A stretch of 64,000 nt of DNA from Variovorax gracilis (GCF_030317115.1 NZ_JASZYF010000008.1:1-64000); one strand, 5' to 3'; numbered from the stretch's first letter, positions 16,539 through 26,036 are shown. Numbers and translations: made by a program. The notes: generated from the letters alone by a model not told the origin.

Positions 16539-17818
16539 GAGCGGAACGAGGCCATCGCTGGCGTCACCGCTGGCGCCATTCCTTGCGCGTGCGCCTGATC
16601 ATCGTGTTCGTGCTGCTTGCGTTGGCCATGACGGCGGTGTTCCTCGGCGGCATGCAGCGCGCCTTCTCCACCGGCTGGCGCGACGCGGCCCGACCGGTCG
16701 TCTCCGACTACATGGATCGCATCGTGGCCGAGCTCGGAACGCCGCCCGATGTGGCGCGAGCGCAGGCGCTGGTGACGCGGCTGCCGATCTCCATCCGCAT
16801 CGAAGGCCCGAGCGTCAACTGGGACTCGCATCCCGACCGCCGCGCCCACGGCTTCGGTCCGCGCGGCGACTGGCTCAGCCGCACCACCGCCGACGGGCAT
16901 CGCGTGAGCTTCGGCGTCGGCACCTTGCCCTGGCAGCGAGAACCGCAAGGCATCGGGTGGATCACGCTGGCCCTGCTGCTGGTGCTGATCGTGCTGGCCT
17001 ATTCCTATGTACGCCGGTTGTTGAGGCCGCTCGACGACATCCGCGCCGGTGCCGAGCGATTCGGCCGCGGGGCCTTCGACGTGCCGATTCCGCTGCGCCG
17101 CCGCGACGAGCTGGGCGACCTGGCGCAGCGCATCAACACGATGGCGCGCGACATCCAGGGCATGCTCGACGCCAAGCGCGCGCTGCTGCTGGCACTGAGC
17201 CACGAGCTGCGCTCGCCGCTCACGCGCGCGCGGCTCAACGCCGAGTTGCTGCCCGCCACGCCTGACGGCGAGACCGAACGTGCCGCGCTCCTGCGCGACC
17301 TTGCCGAGATGCGCGACCTGATCACCGACCTGCTCGAAAGCGAGCGGCTCGCCAGTCCGCATGCGGCGCTGCACCGCGAGCCCGTCGATCTGGCCGCACT
17401 CATCCGGGAGACGGCGAACGAGCATCCCGAAGTCCAGCGCATCACGCTGGACTTCGCGGAAGACCTGCCGACGCTGCAACTGGACCGGTCGCGCATTCGC
17501 CTCCTCGTGCGCAACCTCCTCGACAACGCGCTGCGGCACGGCGCCGAGGCCGCGGAGCCGCCGCGCATCGCCCTGCGAAGGGCGGGGCAGGGCGTCGAAC
17601 TGGAGGTGCGCGATTTCGGCCCTGGCGTGGATGCCGCGCAACTGGAGCGGCTGACCGAACCCTTCTACCGCACCGACAGTGCCCGCCAGCGCGCCACGGG
17701 CGGCGTCGGCCTCGGCATGTACCTCTGCCGGCTGGTCGCCGAGGCCCACGCCGGCACGTTCACCGTGCGCAACGCCAATCCGGGCCTCGCCGTCAACGTC
17801 GTGCTGCCTGCCGCCTGA
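16535..17818 (+). CDS. Sensor histidine kinase (CpxA-like)
   Basis: A 427-aa membrane kinase. GTG 16535 overlaps the regulator's stop (GTGA); the long open frame upstream is a GC artefact. Transmembrane helices at about 20-40 and 141-159 flank a roughly 100-residue periplasmic sensor. HAMP follows, then HisKA with His223 in LSHELRSPLTRAR, and HATPase_c with N box LLDNALRHGA, DFGPGVD and GVGLGMYLC. The signal is unknown; envelope stress is likely from the neighbouring Spy-like gene. Its 3' end overlaps the convergent AraC gene by 26 bases. Confidence 0.94.
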   Translation: MRAERGHRWRHRWRHSLRVRLIIVFVLLALAMTAVFLGGMQRAFSTGWRDAARPVVSDYMDRIVAELGTPPDVARAQALVTRLPISIRIEGPSVNWDSHPDRRAHGFGPRGDWLSRTTADGHRVSFGVGTLPWQREPQGIGWITLALLLVLIVLAYSYVRRLLRPLDDIRAGAERFGRGAFDVPIPLRRRDELGDLAQRINTMARDIQGMLDAKRALLLALSHELRSPLTRARLNAELLPATPDGETERAALLRDLAEMRDLITDLLESERLASPHAALHREPVDLAALIRETANEHPEVQRITLDFAEDLPTLQLDRSRIRLLVRNLLDNALRHGAEAAEPPRIALRRAGQGVELEVRDFGPGVDAAQLERLTEPFYRTDSARQRATGGVGLGMYLCRLVAEAHAGTFTVRNANPGLAVNVVLPAA

Positions 17819-18749
17819 AATCGCTCGGGCTGCCGCCCGTGTGCTCGCGGAACACGCGGCTGAAGTGGGAGAGATTGCTGAAGCCGGAGGACATGGCGAT
17901 GTCCGTGATCGGACGCGCGGCGTTTGCCGGATCCTGCAGGTCGCGGATGCTGCAAGCCAGGCGCTGGTGGAGGATGTAGCCGGTCAGCGTGTCGTCGTCG
18001 CCCGCGAAGGCGTTGTGCAGATGGCGCTTGCTGCAGCGCAGCGCCTGGGCAATGCCCTCGATCGAGAGCGCGGGGTCGCGCAGGTGCTGCGCCACGTGCT
18101 GCCGGATGCGGTCCTTGAGCGCCTCGCGCTGGGTGCGTGGCGTGTCCTGCCCGGCCAGTTCCATCAGCGAGAGCCGCACGAGCTGGATGATGAGTTCGCC
18201 CGCGCCGCGCGCCGCCGCCTCGCTCATGTAGGGCAACTCCAGGTAGGTGTTGCGCATGGTTTCCAGCGCCACGCGCGAGATGCCACTGCCGCCGCCGACA
18301 CGACGCGCCACCAGGTCGCCCAGCGGAAGTCCGGGCGCGGCGACCTGCTCCTTCGGCAGCATCACGATCAGGTGGTCGCTGCGCTCGGGGTTCGCGACCG
18401 TGTAGTCGGCCGTGGTGTCGTAGAGCGTCCAGCCGCCGGCACGCACGGCGGCTTCGCGGCCGCGCTGCGCCACTTCCGCCGAGCCTTGCCAAGGCGCGAC
18501 GATCTTCAGATAGGCGGCTTCGCTGCTGCGAGCCATCTGCGGCGTGCGCAACACGCGATGCCGATTGGCTTCGAGGCGCGTGAGGATCACGTCGCCGGCA
18601 TGGGAGGCCGCGAGATGCCCGTCGAAATCGCGGTCGCCGTACAGATCCGACTCGAGCCCGCCGAAGTGGCGCCACACCCACTCGCGCCAGACCGGCGCGC
18701 GTTCGCGCGGAGGGACGCCGTCGGTCGACAGGAGCAGGGACGCGGTCAT
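17793..18749 (-). CDS. AraC-family transcriptional regulator
   Basis: A 318-aa regulator. ATG 18749 (MTASLLLSTDGVPPRER) is chosen; the frame stays open upstream to 18866 but that region is the divergent promoter. The N-terminal ~200 residues fit the AraC_binding_2 type sensor domain found in regulators of aromatic or nitrile degradation. The C-terminal double helix-turn-helix shows LSIEGIAQALRCSKRHLHN and ITDIAMSSGFSNLSHFSRVF. It is divergent from the branched-chain-type ABC operon and probably controls it. Confidence 0.9.
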   Translation of the reverse strand: MTASLLLSTDGVPPRERAPVWREWVWRHFGGLESDLYGDRDFDGHLAASHAGDVILTRLEANRHRVLRTPQMARSSEAAYLKIVAPWQGSAEVAQRGREAAVRAGGWTLYDTTADYTVANPERSDHLIVMLPKEQVAAPGLPLGDLVARRVGGGSGISRVALETMRNTYLELPYMSEAAARGAGELIIQLVRLSLMELAGQDTPRTQREALKDRIRQHVAQHLRDPALSIEGIAQALRCSKRHLHNAFAGDDDTLTGYILHQRLACSIRDLQDPANAARPITDIAMSSGFSNLSHFSRVFREHTGGSPSDFRRQAARR

Positions 18750-18834
18750 AGGCTGGATCGTTGAAAGAGCTGCGCCTATTTTCCGGTGCGTGGCTCGTGC
18801 CCACGCTTGCGGGTTAACCACTACCGGCGTGCAC

Positions 18835-18860
18835 GCTGCGACAACAGCTTTGTGCGCAGC
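18835..18860. promoter_or_regulatory. Quasi-palindrome in the divergent araC/ABC promoter region
   Basis: GCTGCGACAA and TTGTGCGCAGC form a near-perfect inverted repeat (one extra G) about 75 bases upstream of the substrate-binding protein gene and 86 bases upstream of the AraC start. It could be an operator for the AraC regulator, although AraC sites are usually direct repeats. Confidence 0.3.
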
Positions 18861-18935
18861 GGGCACAGCGGCGGCGGAACATTCTTCCTACGATTCCAGG
18901 ACCGGACGCACCTCGACGCCCGGAAAGGAGACCGT

Positions 18936-20129
18936 ATGTTTCGCCACGCCAATCGCCGCCGCTGGATCCAGGGAACCGCTACCGCGCTCGGCGCCGCCGC
19001 CGTTGCGCCGCGCCTTTTCGCGCAGGGGGCGCCGGTGCGCATCGGCTACGCCATCGCCCGCACCGGCCCGTGGGCCGCGGGCGCGCAAGTCAGCCAGGAG
19101 CCCAACTACCTGCTGTGGGCCGAGCAGGTCAACGCCGCGGGCGGGCTCTCGGTCAAGGGCGCGAAGCGGCCTGTCGAGCTGATCGGCTACGACGATCGCA
19201 GCGAAACCGAAACCTGCGTGCGCACCTACGAGAAGCTCATGGGCAGCGACAAGGTCGATCTCATCCTGCCGCCCTGGGGCTCGGGCGCAAACTTCGCTGT
19301 GGCGCCGCTCGCCAATCGCTTCGGCTATCCGCTGCTGGCGCCCACTGCGCTCTCGCGCAAGCTGATCGACATGCACCTGCCCTACTTCTTCTCGCTGCTG
19401 CAGCAGCCCGACAAGATGATGGGCGCGCTGGTCGACCTGATGGTGGCGAACAACGTGAAGACCATCGCCATCGTCTACATGGACGATCTCTTCGGCCTGG
19501 AGAACTTCGCGGCGCTCAACAACGCGCTCAAGAAGACCAGCATCCAGGTGGTGGATCGCAAGAGCTATCCGCTCGGCGTCAAGGACCTGGCCCCCGTGCT
19601 GCGCACGATGAAGGACCTGAACCCCGACGCCTTCATCGGCATCACCTACCCGCCGGACACCATCCTCGCCAGCCGCCAGTCGCGCGAAGTCGGCTTCAAT
19701 CCGAAGTACTTCTACGCCTCGGTCGGCACCGCCTTCCAGCTCTACAAGAACGTCATGGCGGGCAATGCCGAGGGCGTGATCGGCATGGGCTCGTGGAACG
19801 CCAACACCAGCCCCGAGGCCAAGGCCTACTTCGAAGCCCACAGCAAGAAGTTCGGCAAGGAGCCCGATCGCTGGGCGAGTGGCCATGCCTGGGCCGGACT
19901 CGAGATCCTGCAGCAGTCGGTGGGCAAGGTGGGGCTCGACCGCAAGGCGCTGCGTGAGCACATCGCGAAGAGCGAGTTCAAGACCATCCTGGGCCCGATC
20001 CGCTTCGACGGCAGCGAAAACGCCTCCATCCCCGGGACCGTGGCCCAGTGGCAGAACGGCGAGTTCGAGGTGGTCTGGCCCAAGGACCGTGCCACCGCGC
20101 AGCTGAAGCCGAAGCCGGCCTGGAAATAA
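18936..20129 (+). CDS. Branched-chain-type ABC transporter substrate-binding protein
   Basis: A 397-aa periplasmic binding protein of the Leu/Ile/Val-binding (Peripla_BP_6) type. AAAGGAG precedes ATG 18936. The N-terminus NRRRWIQGTATALGAAAVAP resembles a twin-arginine signal, cleaved near LFAQG. The two-lobe fold is suggested by VRIGYAIARTGPWAAGAQ, DLILPPWGSGANFAVAPLAN and PDAFIGITYPPDTILASRQS. Many betaproteobacterial members bind aromatic acids or other non-amino-acid ligands. The aldehyde dehydrogenase downstream fits that, but the ligand is unknown. Confidence 0.92.
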   Translation: MFRHANRRRWIQGTATALGAAAVAPRLFAQGAPVRIGYAIARTGPWAAGAQVSQEPNYLLWAEQVNAAGGLSVKGAKRPVELIGYDDRSETETCVRTYEKLMGSDKVDLILPPWGSGANFAVAPLANRFGYPLLAPTALSRKLIDMHLPYFFSLLQQPDKMMGALVDLMVANNVKTIAIVYMDDLFGLENFAALNNALKKTSIQVVDRKSYPLGVKDLAPVLRTMKDLNPDAFIGITYPPDTILASRQSREVGFNPKYFYASVGTAFQLYKNVMAGNAEGVIGMGSWNANTSPEAKAYFEAHSKKFGKEPDRWASGHAWAGLEILQQSVGKVGLDRKALREHIAKSEFKTILGPIRFDGSENASIPGTVAQWQNGEFEVVWPKDRATAQLKPKPAWK

Positions 20130-20130
20130 G

Positions 20131-21006
20131 GTGTCGCTGAGTGGATGGGCCGAGCTGCTGGCCGGCGGATTGATCACGGGCGGCATCTATGCGCTCGTGG
20201 CGATCGGATTGAACCTGCAGTACGGCCTGATGCGCATCATGAACATCTCGCACGGCGAGTTCCTGATGCTCGGCGCCTTCCTGACCTGGTGGGCGCACAC
20301 GACATGGGGCATCTCTCCCCTGGTGTTCCTGCCGGTGGCCTTTGCGGTGCTGATGCTCATCGGCATCGCGGTGCACTGGCTGTGCTTCAGGCAAGTCGCC
20401 GCGAAGGCGCCCAACGTGGACGTGTTCGAGGCCCGCAGCCTCATGGTCGGCTTCGGCCTGATGTTCTTCGTGCAGAACACGGCGCTCCTGATCTGGGGCG
20501 GTGACCTGCGCGGCTACGAGTACCTGGCGGAGCCGGTGCAGGTGGCCGACATGCGTTTCACCATCAACAAGCTGGTGCTGTGCGGCGTCGCGCTGGCGCT
20601 CAGTGTCGCGCTCATTGCATTGCTCAAGCTCACGCTGCTCGGCAAGGCCGTGCGGGCGCTGATGCAATCGCCCGTCGGTGCGCAGCTCGTCGGCATCAAC
20701 ACCCGGCGGCTGCATCCGCTGATGTTCGGCATCGGTCTGGGCCTGTCCGGCGTGGCGGGTGCGCTGCTGTCGATGACCTACGAGATCTCGCCCTCGATGG
20801 GTGAACCCTACACAGTGACGGCGCTCATCGTCATCACGCTGGGCGGCTTTGGCAGCATCGCGGGCAGTGTTGTCGGCGGATTGTTGCTGGGCGTGGTCGA
20901 AGCGCTGGGCATGCACTTCACGAGCCCCTCGCTCAAGATGCTGCTGTCGTACGCCGTGTTCATCGGCGTCCTGATCTGGCGGCCCAACGGATTGTTCTCG
21001 CGATGA
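20131..21006 (+). CDS. Branched-chain-type ABC permease, LivH family
   Basis: A 291-aa inner-membrane permease. GTG 20131 lies one base after the preceding stop. The start ELLAGGLITGGIYALVAIG and the segments GLMRIMNISHGEFLMLGAF and ALIVITLGGFGSIAGSVVGG are hallmarks of the LivH subunit. About eight hydrophobic helices are visible. Its stop is overlapped by the LivM gene (ATGA). It forms the translocation channel with that protein. Confidence 0.94.
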   Translation: MSLSGWAELLAGGLITGGIYALVAIGLNLQYGLMRIMNISHGEFLMLGAFLTWWAHTTWGISPLVFLPVAFAVLMLIGIAVHWLCFRQVAAKAPNVDVFEARSLMVGFGLMFFVQNTALLIWGGDLRGYEYLAEPVQVADMRFTINKLVLCGVALALSVALIALLKLTLLGKAVRALMQSPVGAQLVGINTRRLHPLMFGIGLGLSGVAGALLSMTYEISPSMGEPYTVTALIVITLGGFGSIAGSVVGGLLLGVVEALGMHFTSPSLKMLLSYAVFIGVLIWRPNGLFSR

Positions 21007-21935
21007 AGGCACATCTGGCCAACAGGCCCTGGCTGACGCTGGGCATCGGGCTGGCACTCGCCGCGGCGCTGCCCTGGATCGCCTCCGATTTCGTGGCCTC
21101 GGTGGCCTTGAGCTGCCTCATGTACATCGCGCTCGCCACGAGCTGGTCGCTGTTCTGCGGCGCCACGCGCTACCTGTCACTCGCGACCTCGGCCTTCTTC
21201 GGGCTCGGAGCGTATTCGAGCGCGACCTTGCTGGATGTGCTGCCCTGGCCGCTCGTGATCCTGAGCGGCGCTGCCGTGGCGAGCGTGGTGGCCGTGGCCA
21301 TGGGCGCGGCCGTGCTGCACCTTCGCGGCACCTACTTCGCAGTGTTGACCTTCGGCATGACGGAGCTGATCCGGCATGCCGTGACCTTCGTCGAGAAGCA
21401 GGTCTCGGGCACCGTGGGGCGCGTGCTCTCGGTGGTGCCGTCGAACGAGACGGTCTACCTGACGGTGCTTGCCATCGCGGGCGCGGCGATCGCCACCGCG
21501 ATCGTCGTGAAGCGCAGCCGTTTCGGCCTCGCGCTCTCGGGCATCGGCGCCGACGAGCAGCGTGCGCAGACGCTGGGCGTCGATACGCGGCGCTACAAGA
21601 TCGCCGGCTTCGCGCTGACGGCCGCCTTTGCCGGTGCCGTCGGCGCGGCGATGGCGGTGCGTTGGACCTACATCGAGCCGGCCGCGGTGTTCAGCCCCTT
21701 CATCGGCTTCCAGACCGTGCTGATCGCGTTGATCGGCGGCGCGGCCAGCATCGGCGGTCCCGTCGTCGCGGCGATCGTCTTCAGCCTGCTCGCCGAGACC
21801 CTGCGGCTGCAGTTGCCCTACGGGTACATGATGGTGCTCGGGCTGCTGCTGATCCTCTGCGTGATGTACCTGCCCAATGGGCTGGCGTCGCTATGGCAGC
21901 GCAAGGCCGCGCTGCGGGGGAGCGGCCATGACTGA
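21003..21935 (+). CDS. Branched-chain-type ABC permease, LivM family
   Basis: A 310-aa permease partner of the LivH-type subunit. The family block LRGTYFAVLTFGMTELIRH and the segments ALSGIGADEQRAQTLGVDT and IGGPVVAAIVFSLLAETLRL identify it. Its start overlaps the upstream stop and its end overlaps the ATPase gene by eight bases, so all five transporter genes are tightly coupled. Confidence 0.94.
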   Translation: MKAHLANRPWLTLGIGLALAAALPWIASDFVASVALSCLMYIALATSWSLFCGATRYLSLATSAFFGLGAYSSATLLDVLPWPLVILSGAAVASVVAVAMGAAVLHLRGTYFAVLTFGMTELIRHAVTFVEKQVSGTVGRVLSVVPSNETVYLTVLAIAGAAIATAIVVKRSRFGLALSGIGADEQRAQTLGVDTRRYKIAGFALTAAFAGAVGAAMAVRWTYIEPAAVFSPFIGFQTVLIALIGGAASIGGPVVAAIVFSLLAETLRLQLPYGYMMVLGLLLILCVMYLPNGLASLWQRKAALRGSGHD

Positions 21936-22695
21936 AGCTCGGATGCTGGCAGCGATTCCCTTGCTCGAGGCCCGCGAAGTCACGGTGCGTTTCGGCGGCC
22001 TGACGGCCGTGGATGCCGTCAGCGCACGGCTTCATGCCGGTGAGCTGGTCGGCATCATCGGCCCGAACGGCGCGGGCAAGACCACCTTCTTCAACGCGAT
22101 CTCGGGCGTGATCCCGCCGACAGCCGGCAAGCTGCTGGTGCAGGGCGCGGTCGACCTCACGGGCCGCGGTCCGCATCACTACGCCGCGCATGGCATCGCG
22201 CGCACCTTCCAGACGCCGCGCGTGATGGCCGACATGACGCTCACCGACAACGTGCGGTTCGGCATGCAGTTCGCGGGACGCCATCGCACACCCATCGCCG
22301 GGTTGCGCAGCGAGGGCGACATCCTCGACATGCTCGGCCTCTCCGCACTGGCCGACCGAATCGCGGCGGACGTGACGCCATCGCAGCAGCGACTGCTGGA
22401 GATCGGCATGGCGCTGGGCACCCGCCCGCGCGTGCTGCTGCTCGACGAAGTGGCCGCGGGCCTGACGGAAGCGGAAGTCGACGCGATGGCGCGCCGCATC
22501 CGCCGGCTGCGCGACGATCACGGGCTCACCGTGGTGTGGATCGAGCATGCGGTCACGACGCTGCTGAAGTACGTGGAGCGCGTGCTGGTGCTGCACCAGG
22601 GCCGCAAGATTGCCGACGGCACGCCGGCCGAAGTGGTGCGCAACGCCGAGGTGGTCGAGGCCTATCTGGGCGATGAGATGGAGGGCGCGGCATGA
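21928..22695 (+). CDS. Branched-chain-type ABC ATPase, LivG family
   Basis: A 255-aa ATPase. ATG 21928 gives a normal N-terminus. Walker A is GPNGAGKT (45-52) and Walker B VLLLDE (169-174), with LivG-type GIARTFQTPRV between. The ABC signature is unusual: instead of LSYGQQR or LSGGQ the sequence reads V-T-P-S-Q-Q-R (149-155), losing the canonical serine-glycine core. The enzyme may still work in a heterodimer because the LivF partner has an intact MSGGEQQ. Confidence 0.92.
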   Translation: MTEARMLAAIPLLEAREVTVRFGGLTAVDAVSARLHAGELVGIIGPNGAGKTTFFNAISGVIPPTAGKLLVQGAVDLTGRGPHHYAAHGIARTFQTPRVMADMTLTDNVRFGMQFAGRHRTPIAGLRSEGDILDMLGLSALADRIAADVTPSQQRLLEIGMALGTRPRVLLLDEVAAGLTEAEVDAMARRIRRLRDDHGLTVVWIEHAVTTLLKYVERVLVLHQGRKIADGTPAEVVRNAEVVEAYLGDEMEGAA

Positions 22696-23402
22696 GTTCG
22701 AGCCAGCTCACCGTTCGCGGTCTGGCCGCGGGCTATCACGGCTTTCAAGTGCTGCAAGGGCTGGACCTCGATGTGCCGCCTGGCATCACCGTCGTGCTCG
22801 GGCCGAACGGCGCCGGCAAGACCACGCTGCTGAAGGCGCTCGCCGGGCTCCTGCCGCGCGAAGGCGAAGCGGTGCTCGACGGCGTGGCGCTGCCCTCGGG
22901 CGAGGCGACGGCCTGTGTGCGCAAGGGCCTGGCACTGGTGGCGGAGGGGCGGCAGCTCTTCCCGCAGATGACGGTCACCGAGAACCTGGAGCTCGGTGCA
23001 TGGCTCTCGCCGCCGCGCCTGCGCAACGAACGGCTGGCCCGCGCCTTCGAGGATTTTCCGCGCCTCAAGGAGCGCGCCAGCCAGCTCGCCGGCACGATGA
23101 GCGGCGGCGAGCAGCAGATGGTGGCCGTTGCCCGCGCCATGATGAGCGGGCCGCGCCTGCTGATGCTGGACGAGCCCTCGCTCGGCCTCGCGCCCCGCAT
23201 GGTCGATGAACTGCTTGCCATCGTGCGCCGCATCGCGGCCCAGGGCGTGACCGTGCTGATGGTCGAGCAGAACGTGCGCAAGGCGCTGCAGGCGGCCGAC
23301 CGCGGCTACGTGCTGGAGCGCGGAAAGATCGTTGCTTCGGGCGAGGCGCGGGCGCTCTTGGACTCCGACGCGATCCGGAAAGCCTATCTCGGCGTCGCCT
23401 GA
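22692..23402 (+). CDS. Branched-chain-type ABC ATPase, LivF family
   Basis: A 236-aa ATPase that pairs with the LivG-type subunit. Walker A GPNGAGKT lies at 37-44, the intact signature MSGGEQQ at 136-142 and Walker B LLMLDEPSLGLAP follows. The start overlaps the upstream stop (ATGA). The gene ends the transporter set; an aldehyde dehydrogenase follows after 33 bases, probably in the same transcript. Confidence 0.94.
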   Translation: MSSSQLTVRGLAAGYHGFQVLQGLDLDVPPGITVVLGPNGAGKTTLLKALAGLLPREGEAVLDGVALPSGEATACVRKGLALVAEGRQLFPQMTVTENLELGAWLSPPRLRNERLARAFEDFPRLKERASQLAGTMSGGEQQMVAVARAMMSGPRLLMLDEPSLGLAPRMVDELLAIVRRIAAQGVTVLMVEQNVRKALQAADRGYVLERGKIVASGEARALLDSDAIRKAYLGVA

Positions 23403-23435
23403 AACAACCATTCCCTTACTTCGAGGACCCATCGC

Positions 23436-24887
23436 ATGACCACCATTTCCATGCTCATCAACGGTGAGCGGCGCCAGGCCGCAGGCGGCGCCAGCTTCGA
23501 GCGGCGCAATCCGCTCGACGGCGAAGTTGCCACGCGCGCACCTGCGGCGTCACCCGCCGATGCCATCGCGGCGGTCGAAGCCGCGCACGCCGCTTTCGCT
23601 GCATGGTCGCAGACCGGCCCCGGCGAGCGCCGCGCGCTGCTGCTGAAGGCGGCGCATGCACTCGAAGCCCGCACCGATGCCTTCGTGCAAGCCATGGCCC
23701 GTGAGACCGGCGCCTCGGCGATGTGGGCCGGCTTCAACGTCCACCTGGCCGCCGGCATCCTTACCGAAGCCGCCGCGTTGACGACGCAGATCAGTGGCGA
23801 GGTCATTCCATCCGACGTGCCCGGCAGCCTCGCGATGGGTGTGCGGCAGGCGGCCGGCGTGGTGCTCGGCATCGCACCCTGGAACGCGCCGGTGATCCTC
23901 GCCACTCGCGCCATCGCGACGCCGCTGGCCTGCGGCAATACGGTGGTGCTCAAGGGGTCGGAACTCTGCCCCGAGACGCACGCGCTCATCATCGACGCCC
24001 TGAACGAGGCCGGGCTGCCGCCCGGCGTGGTGAACTTCGTGACCAACGCGCCGACCGATGCGGGCGCCGTGGTCGAGGCCATGGTCGCGCATCCGGCGGT
24101 ACGCCGCGTCAACTTCACGGGCTCCACGCGGGTGGGCCGGATCATCGCGCAAACCTGCGCCAAGTACCTCAAGCCCGTGGTGCTTGAACTCGGCGGCAAG
24201 GCGCCGCTGGTCGTGCTGGACGATGCAGACGTCGATGCCGCGGTGAACGCGGCTGCCTTCGGCGCTTTCGCCAACTCGGGACAGATCTGCATGTCGACCG
24301 AACGCATCGTGGTGGACGCGGCCATCGCCGACGAGTTCGTCGCCAAGTTCGCGGCCAAGGCCAAGAGCCTGCCGGTCGGCGACCCGCGCGAAGGCCCTGT
24401 CGTACTCGGCTCGGTCGTCGACGCGAGCACGGTGACGCGCTGCAACGCGCTCATCGACGACGCGCTCGCCAAGGGCGCCAGGCTGGTGTGCGGCGGCCGC
24501 GCCGAAAGCACGCTGATGCCGGCCACCGTGCTCGACCATGTCACGTCCGACATGCTGATCTACCGCGAGGAATCCTTCGGGCCGGTGAAGGCGGTGGTGC
24601 GTGTCGACGGTGTGGAGCAGGCCATCGCGACAGCCAACGACAACGAGTTCGGCCTTTCTTCCGCTGTGTTCGGCCGCGACGTTGCGCGCGCCTGGAATGT
24701 CGCGCGCCGCATCGAGGCTGGCATCTGTCACGTCAATGGACCCACGGTGCACGACGAGGCGCAGATGCCGTTCGGCGGCGTCAAGGCGTCGGGCTACGGC
24801 CGCTTCGGCGGCAAGGCGGGCGTGGAAGCCTTTACCGAGCTGCGCTGGATCACGGTGCAGACCACGCCGCGGCATTACCCCTTCTGA
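23436..24887 (+). CDS. NAD(P)-dependent aldehyde dehydrogenase, aromatic type
   Basis: A 483-aa enzyme that oxidises an aldehyde to an acid. Catalytic residues are Asn150 (APWNAPVI), Glu251 (ELGGKAP) and Cys285 (SGQICMSTER). The FGAFANSGQICMSTERIVV pattern and the C-terminal FGGVKASGYGRFGG are those of salicylaldehyde/vanillin dehydrogenases. Its position directly after a five-gene uptake system suggests that the imported compound is converted through an aromatic aldehyde. The precise substrate cannot be read from sequence. Confidence 0.9.
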   Translation: MTTISMLINGERRQAAGGASFERRNPLDGEVATRAPAASPADAIAAVEAAHAAFAAWSQTGPGERRALLLKAAHALEARTDAFVQAMARETGASAMWAGFNVHLAAGILTEAAALTTQISGEVIPSDVPGSLAMGVRQAAGVVLGIAPWNAPVILATRAIATPLACGNTVVLKGSELCPETHALIIDALNEAGLPPGVVNFVTNAPTDAGAVVEAMVAHPAVRRVNFTGSTRVGRIIAQTCAKYLKPVVLELGGKAPLVVLDDADVDAAVNAAAFGAFANSGQICMSTERIVVDAAIADEFVAKFAAKAKSLPVGDPREGPVVLGSVVDASTVTRCNALIDDALAKGARLVCGGRAESTLMPATVLDHVTSDMLIYREESFGPVKAVVRVDGVEQAIATANDNEFGLSSAVFGRDVARAWNVARRIEAGICHVNGPTVHDEAQMPFGGVKASGYGRFGGKAGVEAFTELRWITVQTTPRHYPF

Positions 24888-24979
24888 CGGCCTGCTGCTT
24901 GTCGCCTTCGCTACCGGCGCGCGCAGAGGCCGGGGCTACGATGCGGCTGCCCCAGACAGCCCTTCCAGGAGACACGAGC

Positions 24980-26017
24980 ATGAGCAGCAGCACCCTCACC
25001 AATCACCAGGTCCGCCTCGCCAAGCGCCCCGAAGGCATGGCCACGCGTGACAACTGGCAGTTCACCACCGAGCCGGCGGGAGAGCCGGCCGAAGGCGGCG
25101 TCCTCGTCAAGACGCTGTCGCTCTCGCTCGACCCCGCCATGCGCGGCTGGATGAACGAGGGCAAGAGCTACATCCCGCCGGTCGAGATCGGCGCCGTCAT
25201 GCGCGCCGGTGGCGTGGGACGCGTCGCCGCCTCGCGCAACCCGGCATTCGCGGTCGGCGACATCGTGTACGGCACGCTCGGCGTGCAGGAGTACGCCTTG
25301 ATCCCGCAAGAAGAAATCAAGCGCAGCGGCCTGTCGAAGATCGACCTGAATGCCGGGTCGATCACGCAATGGCTCAATGTGTTGGGCATGCCGGGCATGA
25401 CCGGCTACTTCGGCCTGATGGACATCGGCCAGCCGCAGCCCGGCGAGACGGTGCTGGTCTCTGGTGCTGCCGGCGCGGTGGGCCAGACGGTCGGCCAGCT
25501 CGCGAAGATCAAGGGCTGCCGCGCGGTCGGCATCGCCGGCGGCCAGGCCAAGTGCGAGTGGGTGGTGAAGGAGCTGGGCTTCGACGCCTGCATCGACTAC
25601 AAGGCCGGGCCCGCCGCCGTGCGCGAAGGCCTGAAGACGCATTGCCCGAAGGGCGTGGACATCTACTTCGACAACGTGGGCGGCGAGATCCTCGACGCAG
25701 CGCTCGCCAAGCTCGCGCGCGGTGCCCGCATCATCATCTGCGGTGCGATCAGCCAGTACAACAACACCACGCCGGTGCAGGGTCCGAAGAACTACCTGAG
25801 CCTGCTGGTGAACCGGGCACGCATGCAGGGCATGGTGGTGTTCGACTACGCCGATCGCTACCACCTGGCGGTGGCCGAGATGTCGGGCTATCTCAAGGAT
25901 GGCTGCATGAAGAGCCGTGAGGATGTGGTCGAAGGCATCGACACCTTCCCCGAGGCCCTGACGAAGCTTTTCACGGGCGAGAACTTCGGCAAGCTGGTGC
26001 TCAAAGTCGCGGACTGA
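24980..26017 (+). CDS. NADP-dependent oxidoreductase, CurA/MDR type
   Basis: A 345-aa zinc-free medium-chain reductase. AGGAGA precedes ATG 24980. The Rossmann motif GAAGAVG lies at 162-168 and the family segments NVLGMPGMTGYFGL and DIYFDNVGGEILDA match prostaglandin reductase/CurA-like enzymes, which reduce alpha,beta-unsaturated ketones. The substrate is unknown. It is separated from the aldehyde dehydrogenase by 92 bases and may have its own promoter. Confidence 0.9.
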   Translation: MSSSTLTNHQVRLAKRPEGMATRDNWQFTTEPAGEPAEGGVLVKTLSLSLDPAMRGWMNEGKSYIPPVEIGAVMRAGGVGRVAASRNPAFAVGDIVYGTLGVQEYALIPQEEIKRSGLSKIDLNAGSITQWLNVLGMPGMTGYFGLMDIGQPQPGETVLVSGAAGAVGQTVGQLAKIKGCRAVGIAGGQAKCEWVVKELGFDACIDYKAGPAAVREGLKTHCPKGVDIYFDNVGGEILDAALAKLARGARIIICGAISQYNNTTPVQGPKNYLSLLVNRARMQGMVVFDYADRYHLAVAEMSGYLKDGCMKSREDVVEGIDTFPEALTKLFTGENFGKLVLKVAD

Positions 26018-26036
26018 GGGTTGCCCTCCAGGCCGG

